A stretch of 64,000 nucleotides of DNA from Devosia submarina (GTDB lineage: Bacteria; Pseudomonadota; Alphaproteobacteria; Rhizobiales; Devosiaceae). The notes beneath the pieces are model-generated. The model ran no database searches and was not told the origin of the DNA. It worked only from the letters and a program-made list of their open reading frames with translations. Shown here in pieces: positions 9,816 through 19,156 of this stretch (position 1 is the first letter of the stretch; every line of letters begins with the position of its first letter). A program made the translations under genes and the position numbers. The stretch covers positions 124,001 to 188,000 of the forward strand of contig NZ_PYWB01000001.1 of NCBI RefSeq assembly GCF_003056345.1. Reading direction: 5' to 3'.

Positions 9816-11498
9816 ATGGACCAGATTATCGAAACCTTCAGCGCCATTGTTGGGCGCAAACATGTCTATGTCGGTGATCAGGCAACGCGCCGTTTTCGCA
9901 AGGGCTATCGCTATGGCGATGGAGAGATTCTTGCCGCAGTGCGGCCAGGAACTTTGGTTGAGCAATGGCGGGTGCTGCAAGCTTGCGTTGCAGCCGATTT
10001 GATCGTGATCTTCCAGGCCGCGAATACCGGCCTGACGGGCGGCTCAACTCCGTTTGGCGAAGGCTATGATCGTCCGATTGTCATCATTAACGTCATGCGG
10101 ATCGACCGCATCGACCTCGTTGACGAAGGGCGGCAAGTCATTGCTCTTCCCGGTGCGACCCTCGACAAACTGGAAAAGACGCTCCGCCCGATCGGACGCG
10201 AGCCTCATTCGGTCATCGGCTCAAGTTGCATTGGTGCTTCGGTTACAGGCGGGGTGTGCAACAATTCGGGTGGTTCGCTGATCCGACGCGGCCCAGCCTT
10301 CACCCAGTTTGCCATCTTCGCACAGATCGACGCCGGCGGGCGCCTCCACTTGGTCAACCATCTTGGTGTGGAACTTGGCGAGGATCCGGTGACCATCCTC
10401 TCGGGGATGGACAACAAGAGCTACAGCGAAAACGACATATCCTACGCAACAAACCAATGGGCCTCGGACCGGGAATACGGCACGCATATCCGCGACGTTT
10501 CAGCCGCCACGCCGGCGCGCTTCAACGCAGATCCGCGGCGCCATTATGAAGCATCCGGCTCTGCCGGCCGCATCGGGGTTTTCGCCGTGCGGCTCGACAC
10601 CTTCGAGGCGGACAAAGACGCAACCGTTTTCTATATCGGCACCAACGATCCGGCCGAACTTGGGGAAATCCGACGTGATATCCTCTCGAGCTTCCACAAT
10701 CTGCCGATCGCAGGCGAATACATTCACCGGGACGCCTATGAGACGGCGCGGATCTACGGCAAGGATCTCTATCTCTTTATTCGCACCTTCGGCACAGACA
10801 ACGTGCCCAAAGCCTTTGCTGCGAAAAGCTGGTTCGATGGCATCACCGAAAAGCTTGGCCTCGGCGCTACCGTCTCCGACCATCTGCTCACCGGCCTCGC
10901 GCGCTTGTTTCCCGAGCACCTGCCGCAGCGCATGAACCAATTCCGCGATCGGTTCGCCCATCATCTGCTGCTCAAGATGGGCGGGGACGGTGTCGCCGAG
11001 GCGCGCGAATATCTGCGCTCCCGCAAGCCATCCGACCATACGGCCTATTTTGAGTGCACCAGGGAAGAGGGCGACGCCGCATTTCTGCAGCGCTTTGCCG
11101 TCGGCGGCGCGGTGGTGCGGTATCGGGCCACGCACCGCAAGACCGTCGAGAATATCGTGGCGCTCGACATTGCCTTGCCGCGAAACATGCACGACTGGTT
11201 TGAAGCCCTACCTGCTTCCATCACCGACCGGATTGAGCGTACGATCTATTGCGGACATTTCTTCTGCCACGTGCTGCATCAGGAATATCTCGCGAAAAAA
11301 GGCGTCGACTGCCATCAACTGGAAGAGGACATCCTGGCAACGCTCGACCTGCGTGGCGCGCAATACCCAGCCGAACACAATGTTGGTCACCTTTACACAG
11401 CCCAGCCACAGCTGGAGGCGTTTTACCGGGAGCTCGACCCGACCAATAGCTTCAATCCGGGCATAGGCAAGACATCGCGCAAGAAGATGTGGGCCTAA
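9816..11498 (+). CDS. dld: Quinone-dependent D-lactate dehydrogenase
   Basis: Peripheral membrane flavoenzyme that oxidises D-lactate to pyruvate and passes electrons to quinone. The 560-aa length fits E. coli-type Dld (about 570 aa). The N-terminal FAD-binding PCMH-type domain includes IVIFQAANTGLTGGSTPFG (about residues 65-83) and SSCIGASVTGGVCNNSGG. The C-terminal half matches the Dld membrane-binding/substrate domain, with HNVGHLY near the end. It is monocistronic, ending at a shared bidirectional terminator opposite a TRAP transporter operon. The placement invites the idea of 2-hydroxyacid uptake, but that is only inference. Confidence 0.93.
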   Translation: MDQIIETFSAIVGRKHVYVGDQATRRFRKGYRYGDGEILAAVRPGTLVEQWRVLQACVAADLIVIFQAANTGLTGGSTPFGEGYDRPIVIINVMRIDRIDLVDEGRQVIALPGATLDKLEKTLRPIGREPHSVIGSSCIGASVTGGVCNNSGGSLIRRGPAFTQFAIFAQIDAGGRLHLVNHLGVELGEDPVTILSGMDNKSYSENDISYATNQWASDREYGTHIRDVSAATPARFNADPRRHYEASGSAGRIGVFAVRLDTFEADKDATVFYIGTNDPAELGEIRRDILSSFHNLPIAGEYIHRDAYETARIYGKDLYLFIRTFGTDNVPKAFAAKSWFDGITEKLGLGATVSDHLLTGLARLFPEHLPQRMNQFRDRFAHHLLLKMGGDGVAEAREYLRSRKPSDHTAYFECTREEGDAAFLQRFAVGGAVVRYRATHRKTVENIVALDIALPRNMHDWFEALPASITDRIERTIYCGHFFCHVLHQEYLAKKGVDCHQLEEDILATLDLRGAQYPAEHNVGHLYTAQPQLEAFYRELDPTNSFNPGIGKTSRKKMWA

Positions 11499-11526
11499 GG
11501 GTGCTCGCAGGCGGGAAGTTCAAATG

Positions 11527-11558
11527 AATAAGGGCGGGATCGAAAACCCGCCCTTATT
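11527..11558. terminator. Bidirectional intrinsic terminator between dld and dctP
   Basis: A perfect 12-bp inverted repeat, AATAAGGGCGGG and CCCGCCCTTATT, flanks an 8-base loop. The stem is GC-rich with AT-rich outer ends on both sides, so it can end transcripts from both convergent genes (dld from the left, dctP from the right). Confidence 0.88.
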
Positions 11559-11572
11559 CTATTTCCCGGCTC

Positions 11573-12586
11573 TTACTGGCCGCGGATCTTGGCCAGTTCA
11601 GCGTTGACGCGTTCGATCACGTCAGCGCCGATCGATGCGGCACTGCGTTCGTAGACGGGAGCCACCGCAGCGCGGATCTCGGCCATGTTCTCTTCGGAGA
11701 TGTCGTTGACCTCGAGGCCCGCATCCTTGATGCGCTGCAGCGACTGCTCGGATAGTTCGCGGCTCGCCTGGCGCTGCACATCACGACCAACGGCCGTGCA
11801 ATCAACCAGGATTTGCTGCTCTTCGGCCGAGTAGGTGTCAAAGATCGGTTTGGAGAACAGCACCATGAAAGGCGTGTAGGCGTGGCGGGTATTGGACACA
11901 TAGTCCTGCACTTCAAAGAAGCGCGAGGTGTCGATCGTCACATAGGGGTTTTCCTGTGCGTCGATCGCGCCAGTTTCCAGCGCCGTAAACACTTCACCGA
12001 AAGCCATGGGCTGCGCGTTGGTGCCCAAGGTCTGGAAGGTGTCGAGGAAGATGTTGTTCTGCATCACGCGCACGCGCATGCCCTGGAAGTCTTCCAGGCT
12101 TTCCACCGGGCGAACCGAGTTGGAAAGATTGCGGAAGCCGTTTTCCCAGAACGAGAGATTGACCAGATTGTGCTTGGGCATCATGTCGGCCATGTACTTG
12201 CCGAACTCGCCGTCAAGCAGGGCATCTGCTTCCTGTTCGTTGGAAATCAGGAACGGCAGATCGAACACGCCAAGGGCTGGCTCAATGGCAACCAATGGCG
12301 ATGACGAGGAAATCACCATCTCCAGCGTGCCCGAGCGCAGTGCCTGAGCCGACTGCAGATCGTCACCCAGAGCCGAGCTCCAGAACGCGTTGATGGTCCA
12401 GGCGCCACCGGTACGCTCGGCGACGCATTCCTTCATGGCATCCACGCCATCACCGACCGGATGGTCTTCCGCGATGCCGTTGGCGATACGGATGGTGCGC
12501 TCGGAAACCTGCGCATGGGCCGGTATGACGGAACTGGCCAGAAGCGTGGCGGCAAGGCCAGCGGCGACGAGGGATTTGGTATTCAT
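11573..12586 (-). CDS. dctP: TRAP transporter substrate-binding protein (DctP family)
   Basis: Periplasmic receptor of a tripartite ATP-independent transporter that captures an organic-acid-type solute. I start it at ATG 12586, giving 337 aa, because a strong AGGAGG sits 9 bases upstream. The ATGs at 12592 and 12610 are less well placed. Residues 1-24 form a signal peptide ending AHA. The conserved substrate-clamping Arg lies in GMRVRVMQN. It is the last gene of dctQ-dctM-dctP, 49 bases after dctM. The substrate is unknown. The receptor resembles those for sugar acids and dicarboxylates, and the divergent LacI regulator would fit a sugar-acid ligand. Confidence 0.93.
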   Translation of the reverse strand: MNTKSLVAAGLAATLLASSVIPAHAQVSERTIRIANGIAEDHPVGDGVDAMKECVAERTGGAWTINAFWSSALGDDLQSAQALRSGTLEMVISSSSPLVAIEPALGVFDLPFLISNEQEADALLDGEFGKYMADMMPKHNLVNLSFWENGFRNLSNSVRPVESLEDFQGMRVRVMQNNIFLDTFQTLGTNAQPMAFGEVFTALETGAIDAQENPYVTIDTSRFFEVQDYVSNTRHAYTPFMVLFSKPIFDTYSAEEQQILVDCTAVGRDVQRQASRELSEQSLQRIKDAGLEVNDISEENMAEIRAAVAPVYERSAASIGADVIERVNAELAKIRGQ

Positions 12587-12635
12587 GATCATTCTCCTCC
12601 TTGAAGACATTATAGTTCTTAGGGCGAACGCCGCC

Positions 12636-13916
12636 CTAGTGGCGCATCCAGCTCAGCGGCACGAGTACCAACTGAGGGAAAAGCGTAAGCAGCAGCAACA
12701 CCAGAAGGTGCGCAACAAGAAACGGTGTGACTCCCTTGATGACCCGGCCTAGGGGCACGCGTGCCACGCCGCTGACGACGTTGAGCACAACACCCACTGG
12801 CGGAGTCAGAAGGCCGATGCAATTGTTCATGATGAACATCACGCCGAAATAGACCGGATCGATCCCCGCCTGACGAACAATCGGCATTAGGACGGGCGTA
12901 AGGATGAGGATCGTCGGCGTCAGATCGAGCGCGGTACCCACAACGAACACCAGCACCATGATCATCAGCATGAGCAAGAGCTGGTTGCCCATGACTGGCT
13001 CAAGGATGCGTGTGATCTCGCCTGGAATGTTGGCACTGGTGATAAGCCAGGCCGAAACAAGCGCTCCCGCCACCAGGAACAAGACCACCGCAGTAGTCTT
13101 GGCAGCACGCAGGAAGACGCCATAAAGCTCGCTGAACTTGAGTTCGCGGTAGACAAAGAGCCCGACGAACATCGCGTAAACGGCGGCCACAACACCAGCT
13201 TCGGTCGGGGTGAAGATGCCGAAGCGAATACCGCCCAGGATGATCACCGGCATCATAAGGGCCCAACCGGCTCGCAGGGTAGCACGGCCGCGATCGCTCC
13301 AGCTCGCCTTTGGAAGGGATTCAACGCCATCGCGCCGCGAAACAAAGCCCCAGGTGACCAGCAAAGCCACGGCCATCATCAGACCCGGTACGATGCCGGC
13401 GAGGAACAGCTGAGTGATGGAAACATTGGCTGCCACGCCGAAGATGATGAACGCGATCGAGGGCGGGATCACTGGCGCGATCACGCCACCCGCAGCGATC
13501 AGGCCGGCCGAACGGGGCACGTTGTAGCCAGCCTTGCTCATCATGGGGATCAGGATGGCAGCTAAGGCGGCCGTATCAGCAGCAGCCGAGCCCGAAAGCG
13601 CGGCCATGATCAGGGCCGCGATGATGGCTACAAAACCCAGACCGCCCCGGAGGTGACCTACAAAGGTGATGGCGAATTCAATAATGCGCTTGGATAGTCC
13701 GCCCGCATTCATCAGCTCGCCAGCCAAGATAAAGAATGGGATGGCCAGAAGCACGAAGCTGTTGGCGCCATCGACCATGTTTTGAGCCACGATCTGGGGC
13801 ATGAACATGCCCATGTAGCTCATCAGCACGATGCCGCAGAAAATCAGCGCGAACGCAATCGGCGCACCGATTGCCATGGCGCCCAGCAGCGACGACAGAA
13901 AGACGACAAGGGTCAT
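12636..13916 (-). CDS. dctM: TRAP transporter large permease (DctM)
   Basis: A 426-aa inner-membrane protein with about 12 hydrophobic segments, the sodium-driven transport subunit of the TRAP system. Family hallmarks are GAPIAFALIFCG near the N-terminus, IPFFILAGELMNAGGLSKR, and the small-residue-rich GSAAADTAALAAILIPMM. Its start overlaps the dctQ stop by 4 bases (ATGA), so the two membrane subunits are translationally coupled. The receptor gene dctP follows. Confidence 0.95.
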   Translation of the reverse strand: MTLVVFLSSLLGAMAIGAPIAFALIFCGIVLMSYMGMFMPQIVAQNMVDGANSFVLLAIPFFILAGELMNAGGLSKRIIEFAITFVGHLRGGLGFVAIIAALIMAALSGSAAADTAALAAILIPMMSKAGYNVPRSAGLIAAGGVIAPVIPPSIAFIIFGVAANVSITQLFLAGIVPGLMMAVALLVTWGFVSRRDGVESLPKASWSDRGRATLRAGWALMMPVIILGGIRFGIFTPTEAGVVAAVYAMFVGLFVYRELKFSELYGVFLRAAKTTAVVLFLVAGALVSAWLITSANIPGEITRILEPVMGNQLLLMLMIMVLVFVVGTALDLTPTILILTPVLMPIVRQAGIDPVYFGVMFIMNNCIGLLTPPVGVVLNVVSGVARVPLGRVIKGVTPFLVAHLLVLLLLTLFPQLVLVPLSWMRH

Positions 13917-14449
13917 TCGCCACGCTCCAGCAGGGCATCGATACTGTCATAATCCCCAACGAACTGTGCGATTTCTTCCTCGGTGGTGCGTCCTGTCAGG
14001 ATCTTGAACAAGCGCCAGATCGCAATGATGGCGACCCCGACCGCGGTAAACATGGTTATTCCATACACATAGGCCAGCGGCATGCCTGCTACGGGCGAGC
14101 GCATGGTTGCGTTGATCGGTGCCTGCAACCAGCTGCCCCAGAACAGGACGGCGACACAGAGCAGGATCAGGAGATTGCTCAGGAACATGCAGATGATCCG
14201 GCCGCGTCGCCCGAACATGCGCACCATGGTCTCGACCCCCAGGTGCCCGTGCTCGGCAAATGCCAAGACCGCCCCGATAAAGGTCAACCAGACAAAGAAG
14301 AACCGGCTCAACTCCTCGGACATGACGAGGCCGGAGTTGAAGCCATAACGAAGGACGACGTTGAGGAACACCATGCCCGTCATGCCCACGAGGAGCAGGA
14401 CAATGGAAACCTCGATGACTTTGCCGATTGCTGACGTAAATACCTTCAC
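13913..14449 (-). CDS. dctQ: TRAP transporter small permease (DctQ)
   Basis: A four-helix inner-membrane subunit that pairs with DctM. I choose the GTG at 14449 (178 aa), preceded by GGAG 9 bases upstream. An in-frame ATG at 14542 would add about 30 residues that do not look like a DctQ N-terminus. The motif FFFVWLTFIGAVLAFAEHGHLGVE is typical of the family. It is the first gene of the operon, facing the divergent LacI regulator across about 200 bases. Confidence 0.9.
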   Translation of the reverse strand: MKVFTSAIGKVIEVSIVLLLVGMTGMVFLNVVLRYGFNSGLVMSEELSRFFFVWLTFIGAVLAFAEHGHLGVETMVRMFGRRGRIICMFLSNLLILLCVAVLFWGSWLQAPINATMRSPVAGMPLAYVYGITMFTAVGVAIIAIWRLFKILTGRTTEEEIAQFVGDYDSIDALLERGE

Positions 14450-14592
14450 GACCTGACACTCCAGGCCATGACCGGCAAGGCCACAGGTGACACGCGCATT
14501 TCCTCCCTCGCAGTTGCCTGTTCTTGGGACAAGGCACCGCATGCTTCCCAGCCAACGGACCTTTGGGGTGCGTCAAACTAGACGGCGATCTA

Positions 14593-14611
14593 AATGGTAG
14601 CGTATGTCATT
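14593..14611. promoter_or_regulatory. Candidate LacI-family operator in the dctQ-lacI divergent region
   Basis: The 19-mer AATGGTAGCGTATGTCATT is an imperfect palindrome. The outer AATG/CATT arms are exact, and the left half TGGTAGCG matches the half-site seen in many alphaproteobacterial LacI-type operators (TGGTAGCGCTACCA-like). It lies between the divergent dctQ and lacI starts, where an autoregulated operator is expected. The right half is degenerate. Confidence 0.45.
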
Positions 14612-14654
14612 GTCAACGGGATGGCAGTGGTGAGTGGGGGCGCTGAGGGGCTGC

Positions 14655-15680
14655 ATGCACGACAACATGAGGGCCTACAGGGCCGTAACGCTGAAGGACG
14701 TAGCGGCTGAAGCAGGCGTCAGCCTCATTACCGCTTCGCGCGCATTGCGCACACCCGAAGTGGTCTCGGCCAAGACGCGGGAGAGGGTAGCTATGGCCAT
14801 AAACCTCCTTGGCTATGCGCCCAATCAAGCAGCCCGCGCGCTGGCTTCAGCAAGGAGCGCCATTATCGGCATCATCGTGCCTTCCGTCAGCAATCTGGTC
14901 TTCACCGACGTTCTGCGCGGTGTTTATGACGCCATTGAGGGCACAGATCTGCAGGTGCAATTGGGCAACTCCCGCTACACCGCGCGAAAGGAGGAGGAAT
15001 TGCTGCGCGTATTCGCTGCCCAACGCCCGACGGGTTTGATTGTCGCGGGAAGGGACCAGACACCTGAGGTACGTGCCATTCTCAGCCAGTTTGGCTGCCC
15101 CATCGTGCAGGTCATGGACCTTGATGCTGAGCCCGTCGACATGAGCATCGGTTTTGATCACACGGGCGGCGGCCGGGTCGCCACACAGCATCTACTGGAT
15201 AGGGGATACCGCCGCATCGGGTTTCTGGGCGCCCGCATGGATGCGCGCGCCCGCCGGCGACTCAATGGTTACACAAAGGTCCTCGAACAGGCAGGACTGG
15301 CCGATCCCAAGCTGGTGATGACCACGCCACAGCCCTCATCTGTCGCTCTTGGCGGCAGAATGCTCACTGAATTTCTGTCGGCAGTGCCCGACGCCGATGC
15401 TGTGTTCTGCAACAATGACGACATCGCCATGGGAGCACTGTTTGAGTGCCAAAGGCGGGGCATAAAGGTGCCCGAGCAATTTGGCATCATGGGCTTTAAT
15501 GACCTCGAATATGCCGACGCCATCGCGCCATCACTGTCGACAATTCGAACGCACCGCTACCAGATGGGCCGTCGGGCCATCGAGATGATCGTCGCTGCCA
15601 ATTCAGGCGAGCGCCCGGAGCCAGCCACAGTGGATCTCGGATTTGAACTCATGGCTCGACAAAGCACGGCTCGCGCGTAA
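14655..15680 (+). CDS. LacI-family transcriptional regulator
   Basis: A 341-aa repressor-type protein when started at ATG 14655, which follows GAGGGG by 4 bases. An in-frame ATG lies at 14667, and a start at 14634 is also possible. The N-terminal helix-turn-helix reads TLKDVAAEAGVSLITASRAL, followed by the hinge GYAPNQAARALAS. The remainder is a periplasmic-binding-protein-like ligand domain with SIGFDHTGGGRVATQHLLDRGYRRIGFLG. It is divergent from dctQMP and most likely controls that transporter in response to its substrate or a metabolite of it. The effector cannot be read from the sequence. Its 3' end nearly abuts the convergent DUF421 gene. Confidence 0.9.
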   Translation: MHDNMRAYRAVTLKDVAAEAGVSLITASRALRTPEVVSAKTRERVAMAINLLGYAPNQAARALASARSAIIGIIVPSVSNLVFTDVLRGVYDAIEGTDLQVQLGNSRYTARKEEELLRVFAAQRPTGLIVAGRDQTPEVRAILSQFGCPIVQVMDLDAEPVDMSIGFDHTGGGRVATQHLLDRGYRRIGFLGARMDARARRRLNGYTKVLEQAGLADPKLVMTTPQPSSVALGGRMLTEFLSAVPDADAVFCNNDDIAMGALFECQRRGIKVPEQFGIMGFNDLEYADAIAPSLSTIRTHRYQMGRRAIEMIVAANSGERPEPATVDLGFELMARQSTARA

Positions 15681-15684
15681 AGCA

Positions 15685-16395
15685 TCAGCTTCGTGCAATA
15701 GTCCATTTTGTGTGCTTGCAGTTCGGGCATTCATCGCCGGCGAGATGCGTATTCGGATCCCTGGTGGTTCCACACCTAAAACAAGCCAGTAGATCCTGCG
15801 ACAGTGCAGTATCCTTTGGACTAATCTCCACAGGCGGGCTGATCTCCCAGGGTGGAACAATCGGTAACCCGGGCCGGCTACCTTGCTTTGCCCTGAATAC
15901 CGTCAGTGTGCCATTAGTCTCGATATAGGCATGCTCCACCTCCCCTAGGTGTTCAATGCCATGTCCCCTGAGTTGCTGGAAAAGTTCACCATCGCTCAGC
16001 GCTGTTTTTTCAAAGAAAGACAAACAAATAACCCCGGCATTAATTGCTTCCTCGGGCACGCCGTCCAGGGCTCGCTCGACAGACGGCCGCCGGGCCATGA
16101 GCGTGTCCAAACCCTTGTTGGCAAAAACAACCAGCGTGACCACCGCCAACGCATGAGTTAAAGGCACATCGGGATAGAACATGGCGTCACCCACGGCCGA
16201 GCCGAGGGCGATAACCAGGAGGAACTCAAGGTTTGACAACTGCCCGACCGCGCGGCTGCCTAGCCAGCGCAACAATCCCAGCGTGTAGAAGTAAATGACA
16301 ATTGTTCGGAACAGGATCTCCGCCAGGAACAATGGCGACTGGTCGCCAAAAAATATGCGTCCCCAGTCGAACAGCTCGATAGCAGCAGGATCCAA
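15685..16395 (-). CDS. DUF421 (YetF-type) membrane protein with C-terminal zinc ribbon
   Basis: A 236-aa protein starting at TTG 16395, preceded by AAGGGA. Residues ~20-110 hold about three transmembrane helices and the DUF421 signature LEFLLVIALGSAVGDAM. A small soluble DUF421 domain follows (ERALDGVPEEAINAGVICLSFFEKTALSDGELFQQLRGHG). The C-terminus adds CFRCG and CPNC pairs separated by about 14 residues, a probable zinc ribbon not usual for YetF proteins. The function is unknown. DUF421 proteins are often linked to envelope or spore-coat stress. The gene is monocistronic and convergent with the LacI gene. Confidence 0.82.
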   Translation of the reverse strand: MDPAAIELFDWGRIFFGDQSPLFLAEILFRTIVIYFYTLGLLRWLGSRAVGQLSNLEFLLVIALGSAVGDAMFYPDVPLTHALAVVTLVVFANKGLDTLMARRPSVERALDGVPEEAINAGVICLSFFEKTALSDGELFQQLRGHGIEHLGEVEHAYIETNGTLTVFRAKQGSRPGLPIVPPWEISPPVEISPKDTALSQDLLACFRCGTTRDPNTHLAGDECPNCKHTKWTIARS

Positions 16396-16480
16396 GGCGT
16401 TCCCTTCCTATGCAGCGATAATGGTTTAGTGCTGCTGCGGTCTACAGTCCAGCGGCGCGGTAACCGTTTCATGCGCCAAC

Positions 16481-18163
16481 CTAGCGGAACCAGCCTCCGA
16501 TAACCGATTCCACTCCGCCAGTGCGGGTAAGCCGCGTTCTGAGATCTGCCAGTTCTTGCTCCGTCCAACCCGCGGGCTGGGTGATCTCGACCCAGGCATC
16601 AAGATAGTTCGGCGGCGCGTAGACATGACCGAACCCCACCGGAGCGGTCTGTGCCAAAGCCATGTCGAGCGCCAGCTGCAGAAAGGTAACCACGGGATAC
16701 CAGGTCAGCTCCGGGGAGACATCGGGCGCCCGGTTCGCCAGCCACTCGGGTGGTCGATAGAGCGCTGCTGGCTCAAAGAAAACAATAGGGTCGCTAGGAT
16801 ACTGCAAATACACCATCCGGATCGGGCCCCAGAAAGCTCCAGGGATTTCGAGCGCGTTCTGCTGGTTGGTGAATCGGATCGTCGAGCTGTTGCCGAAACG
16901 TGGGAGCCATCGTGGGGTGTGGGGATCTCGGTTGTCGGTAGCCGAGCGCCACTGCCTGCTCGCAAAGGGCGGTCCGGCCCATAGTGCACCCTGGATTGGG
17001 TCGGCCAACACGTCATAGAGCAACATAGATTCTTGCGACGCATAGGCCCCAAGGCTCAAGCCATGCAGATAAAGCTTTGGCCGAGTCTCCCGGGGAAGCT
17101 GGGTCCAATATTCATACACGGTTGAAAACAGGACTTGCGCTGTTTCGGTGCCGACATTTGGCTCCGCAAGCAGGGATAGCCAGCTCGTCAGATAGGAATA
17201 CTGCACGGCGACACTGGCCACGTCCCCACCATGCAGCATTTCAAGCGTGTCGATCGCCGGCGGATCGACCCAACCTGTGCCAACTGGCATGATCAACACG
17301 AGAACGGAGCGCTCGAACGCGCCCACCCGGATCATTTCGGCCAGCGCGAGCCGAGCCCGCTCCTCCACCGAAGGGGCGGAGCGCAGCCCTACATATATGC
17401 GCAAAGGAAGCTGGGCAGGCTTGCTGGTAATCGCCTCTATTTCAGGTGCCGTGGGGCCTGCCCGAACATAGACGCGCGCGTCGCGGCCAATCGTATCCCA
17501 AGGCACCAATGAAGCCGCGCTTCCCGATTGCAGCGGATTGACTGGCGGCCCCTCATACTGCCCAGCGAGTGCATCAAGCTCTGCATAAAAATTGTCGGCG
17601 GCCTGCAAGGAGAGGCGCAGGAGAACACCGTTAACCAGCAAGGCGGTGACCGTGCCAACAATCACCATGCCGCCGATCACGGCTATGCGGCGGGGCAGGA
17701 ATGCCGCCAGACGGCGTGAAACGCTCCGCACGCCATGGGTAAACAGCGTTCCAACGCCGATCAGAACGAAGGCCACCACAATGGCTATAGCGGCAAGCTG
17801 CAGCGAATGGGCGCGGGCCACCGGCTCCATTCCCATCACAGCCCCAATGGAGTTCTGCCATCCTGGGGCTTTCGTAAAAAACCAGATCACAGCAGCCAGG
17901 GACAGAACGGCGACAAGCGCTCTCGCCTTTCGCTTGTGAGGACGCTCGACGATCGGCAATTCCAGAAAGTGCCACAACCAGGTCAGGAATACGCCGATTG
18001 CAAAACCCACGGCAAACACGAACCCACTCAGCACTCCTTGCAGAACATATGACCTAGGCAGGAGCGAGGGAGTGAGCGACAGGCAGAAAAACATAGTCCC
18101 AAGGACCATGGCGCCCGTGGGCGTAAACCGTGCAAGGGAAGCGAGGGGATTGCTACGCACCAC
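16481..18163 (-). CDS. Membrane-anchored alpha/beta-hydrolase family protein (Abhydrolase_9 type)
   Basis: A 560-aa protein of the two-part Abhydrolase_9 family. The N-terminal third has about five transmembrane helices (roughly residues 18-36, 43-63, 82-98, 122-140 and 160-182). The C-terminal part is a putative serine hydrolase with HGLSLGAYAS (GxSxG, nucleophile S370). The C-terminal segment is predicted to lie outside the membrane core; which side is uncertain. No substrate is known for this family. Another hydrolase gene lies just upstream on the same strand with a 75-bp gap, so the two may be co-transcribed. Confidence 0.82.
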   Translation of the reverse strand: MVRSNPLASLARFTPTGAMVLGTMFFCLSLTPSLLPRSYVLQGVLSGFVFAVGFAIGVFLTWLWHFLELPIVERPHKRKARALVAVLSLAAVIWFFTKAPGWQNSIGAVMGMEPVARAHSLQLAAIAIVVAFVLIGVGTLFTHGVRSVSRRLAAFLPRRIAVIGGMVIVGTVTALLVNGVLLRLSLQAADNFYAELDALAGQYEGPPVNPLQSGSAASLVPWDTIGRDARVYVRAGPTAPEIEAITSKPAQLPLRIYVGLRSAPSVEERARLALAEMIRVGAFERSVLVLIMPVGTGWVDPPAIDTLEMLHGGDVASVAVQYSYLTSWLSLLAEPNVGTETAQVLFSTVYEYWTQLPRETRPKLYLHGLSLGAYASQESMLLYDVLADPIQGALWAGPPFASRQWRSATDNRDPHTPRWLPRFGNSSTIRFTNQQNALEIPGAFWGPIRMVYLQYPSDPIVFFEPAALYRPPEWLANRAPDVSPELTWYPVVTFLQLALDMALAQTAPVGFGHVYAPPNYLDAWVEITQPAGWTEQELADLRTRLTRTGGVESVIGGWFR

Positions 18164-18238
18164 TACTCCAATTCGCCTCGTCCTTTCAGCAGGGGAGGCG
18201 ACAACTAGCGGCTATCGCACCACGAAGTGGCTTTAACT

Positions 18239-19072
18239 TCAACTGCTTGCACGCAGGATCATCTCCAGGAGCGTCACGTAAACGCGCTCAAAGTCATTGC
18301 CGCGCTCGAAGGGGTTGATGATATCGTGTGGCAGTCTGTGCTCGAGGGGGAGCACCTCGATCCCTACATCCTTCCCATGCGCTTGCCAGCTTTCAACCAA
18401 AGTATGCGTCACCTTATTGCTGACCGATCGGTCAGCTGCATTAAGAAGAAAGCCGATACTACAGGCCCTGGGAGCATCTTGTTTGGCTGCTGCGCGCACG
18501 TGTTGGCCCAACACCATGATCTGAGCCAGTGCATGGGTAGCGGGCAGCGCAAAAGGGTAGTCGATCTGCTCGGCTGCAACATTGGCGAGAGGGTTCCAGC
18601 CAATCACAAGATTGGGCATTTTCAGCAACAGCTCGCTTGCGGCCTTAACCGCCTGCTGCGGCAGCATGAACGGCGCAAAAAACGGAGAAATGCCTATCAC
18701 TTGTCGCACGTCCGGGCGGTTCTGGGCGACCCATGATGCAATCGTTCCCCCCGCAGAGAGGCCCACAACCAATACCTGCTGGCCCAATCCAGCTGCAATG
18801 TCCACGGACTCGTTGGCCAGATCGATGAGCTTGTCTACGCTGAATTCCGCCATGGACAGGCGCCGAGGATTGAGCCCGCAATGGCCGAACATGCGGGGCA
18901 GGTAAACATTGAATCCAAGGTCATGGAAGCGCCTCGCAAACAAGCCACCTTGGGCCGGGCAACTCGTGAACCCATGGAAATAGACGACCGCTTTTTCCAC
19001 CCTTCTACCATGGGTCAGTAGTGTTGAACGGCAACGCCTGTGCAGTGGAAGCTCTTTCTCCCGTGCCTCCAC
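18239..19072 (-). CDS. Alpha/beta hydrolase (serine hydrolase, substrate unknown)
   Basis: A 277-aa soluble alpha/beta-hydrolase-fold protein. VVYFHGFTSCPAQGG (about residues 29-43) forms the oxyanion-hole loop, VGLSAGGT holds the nucleophile S106, and a C-terminal His would complete the triad. It has no signal peptide. It resembles small carboxylesterase or lysophospholipase-like enzymes. It sits 75 bases upstream of the membrane hydrolase gene on the same strand and 84 bases downstream of the AI-2E-type permease gene, suggesting a loose three-gene unit of envelope-associated functions. Confidence 0.8.
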   Translation of the reverse strand: MEAREKELPLHRRCRSTLLTHGRRVEKAVVYFHGFTSCPAQGGLFARRFHDLGFNVYLPRMFGHCGLNPRRLSMAEFSVDKLIDLANESVDIAAGLGQQVLVVGLSAGGTIASWVAQNRPDVRQVIGISPFFAPFMLPQQAVKAASELLLKMPNLVIGWNPLANVAAEQIDYPFALPATHALAQIMVLGQHVRAAAKQDAPRACSIGFLLNAADRSVSNKVTHTLVESWQAHGKDVGIEVLPLEHRLPHDIINPFERGNDFERVYVTLLEMILRASS

Positions 19073-19156
19073 TACAGCGAAGCGTTGTCATTGCCCTTTC
19101 GTAATGGTCATCCGGATCGGCCACCAAAACTCCCCCAGCATCCTCCGCAGAGCGTC

